Shown in pieces: positions 35,511-39,352 of a stretch of DNA of 39,352 nucleotides. Below the pieces are notes generated by a model that saw only the letters and a program-made list of their open reading frames with translations, was not told where the DNA came from and searched no databases. The stretch's first letter is position 1; each line of letters begins with the position of its first letter. Origin of the DNA: Candidatus Kuenenia stuttgartensis (GTDB lineage Bacteria; Planctomycetota; Planctomycetia; Planctomycetales; Planctomycetaceae); contig CAMDPK010000059.1 in the NCBI GenBank assembly GCA_945904015.1, positions 1 to 39,352 of the forward strand, read 5' to 3'. A program made the translations under genes and the position numbers.

Positions 35511-36908
35511 CTACTTCGGCAATCGCTCTGCCAGCTTCGAGCAGATGTCGTAGAGCAGATCGAGTGACGTCTTGGCATCCGCGCGGCTGATGGTCAGCGG
35601 AGGGCTGACTCGCAGCACCTTGCCGGCTAGTGCGCCGAGCAGGTGGATGCCGTCATCGCCGAGGCCGAGGTAGCAGGCTTCGACGATGCGGACGGCGACT
35701 TCGTTGGCGGTCAGCGAGCCGCGCGGGGCGCATTCGATGCCGTACACGAGGCCCTCGCGTTCGCCGCGGACTTTCGCGATCAGGCCGGTTTCTTTCAGGC
35801 GGTTGAGCCCCTCGAAGAAGGCCGACGTGAGTGCTCGCGTGTGTTCGAGGATCGGGTTAGCTTCAAACTCGTCGAGCGTCGCGAGCACCGCCGCACAGCC
35901 GAGCGGGTTTCCGGACCAGGTGTCGGAGGCTTCGCCGTATTTCAGGCTGGCGATGAGGTCCGCTCGGCCGACCGCCGCGCTGACCGGGACGCCATTTCCT
36001 AAACCTTTGCCGAGCGTCACGAAGTCCGGCTCAATGCCGTAGGACTCGAAGGCGTACATCCGGCCGCAGCGGCCGAAGTTGGCTTGCACTTCGTCGAGAA
36101 TGAACGCGATGTCGTGTGCTCGACAGAAGCGTTGCAGCAGTTGCAGGTACTCGGCCGGGGGATGGAAGCTGCCGCCGCCACCGAGATACGGCTCGGTGAT
36201 CAGGCAGTTGAGACGCTCGCCGTACTCAGCCCAGACCTTCTCCAGTTCGTTGACATACGGCGCGGGATCGAACGTCGCACCGGACTTGCTGACGTCATCG
36301 CACTCGGCCATCGGGAAGGCGATGAACTTCACACGCGGGTCGCGGTCGTGATCGGTCTCGCAACCGGTGACGGCTCCGGCGAGCCCCTTCTTGCCGTGAA
36401 AGCCGTAGCGTGTGGCGAGGATGATATCTCGCGATTCGTCCCGATGCAGACAGGCCCACAACGCCTTCTGCACTGCCTCACTGCCGGAGGCCGCCCACAT
36501 CACCGTCTGCAACCGGCTGCCGCCGGGCGACGCTTGAAGACTCTTGACCAACCGCTCAGTCGCGCGGGTCTCGATCTCCGTGACCGCGTTGTACGCCGTC
36601 AACGGCACGGCCGGGTAGTAGTCGTCAAAGCCGTTCGATGGCTTGAGCATCTCGGCCGACCAACCCATGTACCCCGCCAAGCGGCCGAGCCACCGCTTCG
36701 GGTTGTGTCCCAAGTTCGCGACCAACACGCCGGAGCTGTAGTCGTACAACCGCCGATTCTCCGGCGTCCAATGGAACACGCCAGCCGACTTGGCGAGCAC
36801 GGCTTGAGTCGGAGTAAACGTCCGCAGCGCGAGTGCCTCGCATTCCGAGACAACTTGGCGAGCGGCATTGGATCGGGTTTCATTCGGGAACTGGATCGGC
36901 GTGGTCAT
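35511..36908 (-). CDS. Class III pyridoxal-phosphate aminotransferase
   Basis: The 465-residue product is a fold-type I, class III (omega) aminotransferase. The cofactor Asp is D272 in AFILDEVQANFGRCGRM, the Schiff-base lysine is K301 in DFVTLGKGLGNGVPVSAA, and the SGSEAVQKAL loop (141-150) binds the cofactor phosphate. YGFHGKKGLAGAVTG is the usual second loop. Relatives include 4-aminobutyrate and ornithine aminotransferases; the donor amine cannot be chosen here. The ATG at 36908 is taken because the frame's longer form crosses into the divergent SDR gene. Confidence 0.88.
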   Translation of the reverse strand: MTTPIQFPNETRSNAARQVVSECEALALRTFTPTQAVLAKSAGVFHWTPENRRLYDYSSGVLVANLGHNPKRWLGRLAGYMGWSAEMLKPSNGFDDYYPAVPLTAYNAVTEIETRATERLVKSLQASPGGSRLQTVMWAASGSEAVQKALWACLHRDESRDIILATRYGFHGKKGLAGAVTGCETDHDRDPRVKFIAFPMAECDDVSKSGATFDPAPYVNELEKVWAEYGERLNCLITEPYLGGGGSFHPPAEYLQLLQRFCRAHDIAFILDEVQANFGRCGRMYAFESYGIEPDFVTLGKGLGNGVPVSAAVGRADLIASLKYGEASDTWSGNPLGCAAVLATLDEFEANPILEHTRALTSAFFEGLNRLKETGLIAKVRGEREGLVYGIECAPRGSLTANEVAVRIVEACYLGLGDDGIHLLGALAGKVLRVSPPLTISRADAKTSLDLLYDICSKLAERLPK

Positions 36909-37073
36909 GGTGGCTTCTGTTGTGAGCGATTGTGAGGGATGCTGAGAAAACGAGTGTCGGTCTGCTATCGTCCGGTGGGCGTGCCGTCTTCTAGCGGGAG
37001 CGATCACGGGGCACACGCTAGCAAATTGTTTCCAAGGCCGACAAGGACGTGGTCTCTTCGAGGTGTGACTTCG
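36909..37073. other. Divergent promoter region of the aminotransferase and SDR genes
   Basis: The 165 bases contain an inverted repeat CTAGCG (36991-36996) / CGCTAG (37016-37021), with GCGGGAGCGATCACGG inside. The inner part resembles the tail of the GTAGCCATCACGC REP family and may be a decayed unit or an operator. No clear promoter boxes were found. Confidence 0.35.
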
Positions 37074-37928
37074 ATGCGCAAACTTCTGATTGGCTGCGGA
37101 TACCTTGGCGAGCGAGTCGCGCGGGAGTGGCTCCGGCAAGGGGACGAGGTTTGGGCGTTGACCCGATCGACGGCCAATGCCGAGCGATTTGCGAGCCTGG
37201 GGCTAAAGCCATTGATCGGCGATGTGCTCGATCCGGAGTCGCTGCGGAAGTTGCCGACGACGGAGACGGTGCTTTACGCGGTCGGTTTTGATCGGGCGGG
37301 CCAAGCCAGCAAGCGGGCCGTTTACATCGATGGGTTGAGCAACGTCCTGCGAGAAGTTGGATCGACGTGCGAGCGATTTCTCTACGTTTCCAGCACGAGC
37401 GTTTACGGCCAAGATGCTGGCGAACTGGTCGACGAAAACTCGCCGGCCAACGCGACGGAAGAGAACGGCTGCATCTGCCGCGATGCGGAAGCCGTCGTTC
37501 AGCAGACCAAGAGTACGGCCAACGTGTTGCGACTCGCTGGAATCTACGGGCCGGGGCGTTTGCTGGCTCGTGTCGAGCAGCTTCGCCGTGGAGACCGTCT
37601 GACGGGCAACCCGGAGGCGTGGCTGAATCTGATTCACGTCGATGACGCCGTGCGAGCCGTGTTGGCGGCGGAGACTCGTGGTGTTCCGGGAGCGACGTAT
37701 TTGGTGTGCGACGATCGGCCATTGCATCGGCGCGAGTACTACGCGGCATTGGCCGAGAAGGTCGGCGCGCCCCCTCCGCAATTTGAAGAGCTTGCTGCGG
37801 AAGCGCCGGAACGGCGACGGCTCAACAAGCGATGCGTGAATCGACGTCTGCGAGACGAGCTGCGCGTCGAGTTGCAATTCCCAACAGTCAGCGACGGACT
37901 GCGGTCGCTTCCGGAGGCGACGCGATGA
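37074..37928 (+). CDS. Atypical SDR / NAD(P)-dependent epimerase-like protein (YeeZ-like)
   Basis: The 284-residue product begins RKLLIGCGYLGERVAREWL, a Rossmann nucleotide-binding turn (G7-x-G9-x-x-G12), and has FLYVSSTSVYGQDAGE, GIYGPGRLLA and LNLIHVDDAVRAV as in extended SDR epimerases. The catalytic YxxxK is not complete: Y111 is followed four residues later by Ala, so normal dehydrogenase or epimerase chemistry is doubtful. E. coli YeeZ is a similar small atypical SDR. The ATG at 37074 has a GAGGTG site nine bases upstream. Its last 41 bases overlap the convergent small gene. Confidence 0.8.
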   Translation: MRKLLIGCGYLGERVAREWLRQGDEVWALTRSTANAERFASLGLKPLIGDVLDPESLRKLPTTETVLYAVGFDRAGQASKRAVYIDGLSNVLREVGSTCERFLYVSSTSVYGQDAGELVDENSPANATEENGCICRDAEAVVQQTKSTANVLRLAGIYGPGRLLARVEQLRRGDRLTGNPEAWLNLIHVDDAVRAVLAAETRGVPGATYLVCDDRPLHRREYYAALAEKVGAPPPQFEELAAEAPERRRLNKRCVNRRLRDELRVELQFPTVSDGLRSLPEATR

Positions 37929-38346
37929 CCGGAGCCGCTTCGACGCGGACGAAGTACCAGCGACCGATGGCGGATTCCGTGGAATAGATCGGTTGCGGTT
38001 CGGTCGCGGCGCGTTCGGGATTGTTGTCGGCGGGGATGCTCATCCAGGCGACTCGGCCTTGCGAATCGACGACTCGGTAGGTGCCGGACGAAATTAGCTC
38101 TGGCAGCAACACGACCGACACGTCGAACTCCGCAGAAACGGAGACGGCTCGGCCGACTTCGGCCACAACGAGCGAGCTGTGGACTTCGTCAGAGACCGAA
38201 GGGCGATCAGGCAGGCAACGAGTGTTGGCCGCCAAACGCTGCGCCGCTTCGGCGGGGCGATCTGAATTCCACGCGGAAGCGAACAAGCCCGTACACACGA
38301 TCAATAACAGGACGCGAACGGCCATGATGAATTCCAAAGGTGCCAT
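37888..38346 (-). CDS. Small exported or membrane protein with a TadE-like N-terminal motif
   Basis: The frame encodes about 152 residues from the ATG at 38346. It opens MAPLEFIMAVRVLLLIVCTG, preceded upstream by NAQG. The G-M-A-P-L-E-F pattern, with Glu at +5 and a hydrophobic stretch, matches the prepilin-like N-terminus of TadE/TadG pseudopilins in planctomycetes. If so, the true start is further upstream and cleavage is after the Gly. Alternatively the ATG at 38325 gives an ordinary signal peptide (MAVRVLLLIVCTGLFASAW). The rest (VSAEFDVSVVLLPELISSGT, RWYFVRVEAAP) is beta-prone. The 3' end overlaps the SDR gene by 41 bases. Confidence 0.5.
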   Translation of the reverse strand: MAPLEFIMAVRVLLLIVCTGLFASAWNSDRPAEAAQRLAANTRCLPDRPSVSDEVHSSLVVAEVGRAVSVSAEFDVSVVLLPELISSGTYRVVDSQGRVAWMSIPADNNPERAATEPQPIYSTESAIGRWYFVRVEAAPVIASPPEATAVRR

Positions 38347-38741
38347 GCCTTGAGCATTCCGCCGAGACGAAGGTTGCCGCTCGGAACGATTCCGGCAGAT
38401 TCCGCCGCAGAGAATGTCTCTGGATGTGGATCGGCCCAAATGGTGACAGCGCTTTGGTGAAACTGATCCGGTTCTGCCGAAGCCGACAGTGGGGCTTGGC
38501 GTGGCAACGGTCCTATCGGAGAGACGGAAGGCGTCCGGTTGTTCGGGTTGTACGCAAAGCGGAAGCGACGTCGGATTTTCCGCTTTCGGAAGGTTGGTTT
38601 CGGGCATTAGAGTTTCTCGCGCCGAGCCGATCTTTCCTCCCAGGAAGCGAGCGAAAGGTCGTGCGCTTCCCGTGTGCGAAGTTCGGGAGGAATCGGCAGG
38701 ACTGTGTGCTCCTGTCCCCGTGCGGGTTTGAGGTGACATCG
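38347..38741. other. Intergenic region before the surface-protein gene
   Basis: These 395 bases lie between divergent genes. A minus-strand frame stays open over most of it, but the translation is low-complexity and I do not consider it coding, except perhaps a short lead to the TadE-like start. The only clear structure is the inverted repeat at 38556-38586. Confidence 0.45.
38556..38586. promoter_or_regulatory. Perfect 9-bp inverted repeat AAAGCGGAA / TTCCGCTTT
   Basis: AAAGCGGAA (38556-38564) and TTCCGCTTT (38578-38586) are separated by 13 bases, giving a spacing of about two helical turns between half-site centres. This would suit a dimeric regulator of the divergent genes, or a hairpin in the leader of the surface-protein gene. 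Confidence 0.35.
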
Positions 38742-39352
38742 ATGTTGCTGACCTCATGGTTGTTTGGCTGGTCTGGCAGAGCCAGGTCGCTCGGGAACGA
38801 CTTGCCTCGGACTCGGCACCGTTTGCGACCGCATGATGTGCGTCGCTGGATGGCTCCCAATGTCGAGACGCTGGAGGTGCGTCTGGTTCCGACGACCATC
38901 AGTCTCATCGGGAATGACTTGGTGATTGAGAGCGTCGGCAATGTCTCCGATCTGGATCTGCTGGAGATTCGCGAAGACTTCACGAGCAGCAAGTTCATCG
39001 TCAGTGATCCCGGACAGTTCTTGAACACGTCCATTATCGGTGCGATTGGCTCGGGGACGAATGTCGTTCAGATTCCCTTCACCAGCGTCTCCAATGCCAA
39101 GCGCTTGGTCGTCAACACTTTCGACGGCAAAGACCGCATCACACTTTCGGCGGTCGGCGGCAACTTTGGACTCAGCCCGGTGATTGACGCCGGTGATGGC
39201 TTCGACGACGAGATCAATTCCTCGGCCGTGGTCGTGGTGGCCACAGCCAACATGGATTTGCTGCTGTCGGCCGAAAACATTCGGCTGGGAGCCAACCTCA
39301 CGACCAACCGCGGCAAAATCACGTTGGATGGCAACGTGGTCCTGACGAACAG
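38742..39352 (+). CDS. Large planctomycete surface protein, N-terminal part (runs off the window)
   Basis: An open frame from the ATG at 38742 continues to the right edge without a stop (203 codons). A GAGGTG site lies seven bases upstream. The first ~40 residues are Arg-rich and precede the motif NVETLEVRLVPTTISLIGND. LE-x-RL-x-P motifs open many giant secreted planctomycete proteins. The following sequence is beta-strand-rich with alternating hydrophobic residues (SVSNAKRLVVNTFDGKDRIT, NFGLSPVIDAGDGFDDEI), as in Ca-binding or parallel beta-helix repeats. The full protein is probably long and exported, but function and length are not visible. Confidence 0.75.
   Translation, partial: MLLTSWLFGWSGRARSLGNDLPRTRHRLRPHDVRRWMAPNVETLEVRLVPTTISLIGNDLVIESVGNVSDLDLLEIREDFTSSKFIVSDPGQFLNTSIIGAIGSGTNVVQIPFTSVSNAKRLVVNTFDGKDRITLSAVGGNFGLSPVIDAGDGFDDEINSSAVVVVATANMDLLLSAENIRLGANLTTNRGKITLDGNVVLTN

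Overview
The window reads as chromosome of a member of the Planctomycetota. The evidence is a GC-rich sequence (clearly above 50% by eye), several protein types typical of that phylum (FG-GAP and PQQ-like secreted propellers, a small Tyr-rich secreted protein, a large surface protein opening with an LE-x-RLVPT motif, a TadE-like APLEF segment), LPS-core genes, and many short palindromic repeats in the gaps between genes. Most of the window is ordinary housekeeping chromosome. I see no phage, insertion sequence, CRISPR array, rRNA or tRNA.

Layout. 1-6.4 kb: end of an unknown gene, a secreted isochorismatase-fold hydrolase, an MFS transporter coupled to truA, a secreted FG-GAP protein and a hypothetical protein. 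6.5-11.8 kb (minus strand): yicC-gmk-rpoZ, msrB, a PQQ-like propeller, a STAS protein and a serine hydrolase. 12.0-14.7 kb (minus): tpiA-secG and pheA. 15-17 kb (plus): dnaK behind an excellent sigma-54 type -24/-12 element. 17-20 kb (minus): hldE and a kinase-fold protein whose catalytic-loop Asp is replaced. 20.3-22.4 kb (minus): rpmF-plsX-fabD. 22.6-29.7 kb: an M28 peptidase with a hydroxyacid-oxoacid transhydrogenase, a small secreted protein, a membrane spermidine-synthase-like protein paired with a THUMP-like methyltransferase, and a thioesterase. 29.7-33.5 kb: a Cax-type exchanger and ftsK. 33.5-35.5 kb: a small accessory island. 35.5 kb to the end: a class III aminotransferase, an SDR protein, a TadE-like small protein and the start of a surface protein.

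Two things stand out. First, the gaps carry at least eight sequence types of short hairpins. Most begin with GTAG or GTGG and are usually arranged as inverted pairs, which is the architecture of REP/BIME elements mobilised by RAYT (Y1) transposases. Stem sequences differ between copies but stay self-complementary. One pair lies in frame inside ftsK, and in two other genes the GTAG head supplies the TAG stop codon. Second, the last ~80 bases of ftsK are repeated in degenerate form exactly 1260 bases downstream. The two copies bracket a decayed toxin-antitoxin pair and an intact one, and the second copy starts at the stop codon of the intact toxin.

All functional calls rest on reading motifs by eye. 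No database search was run.
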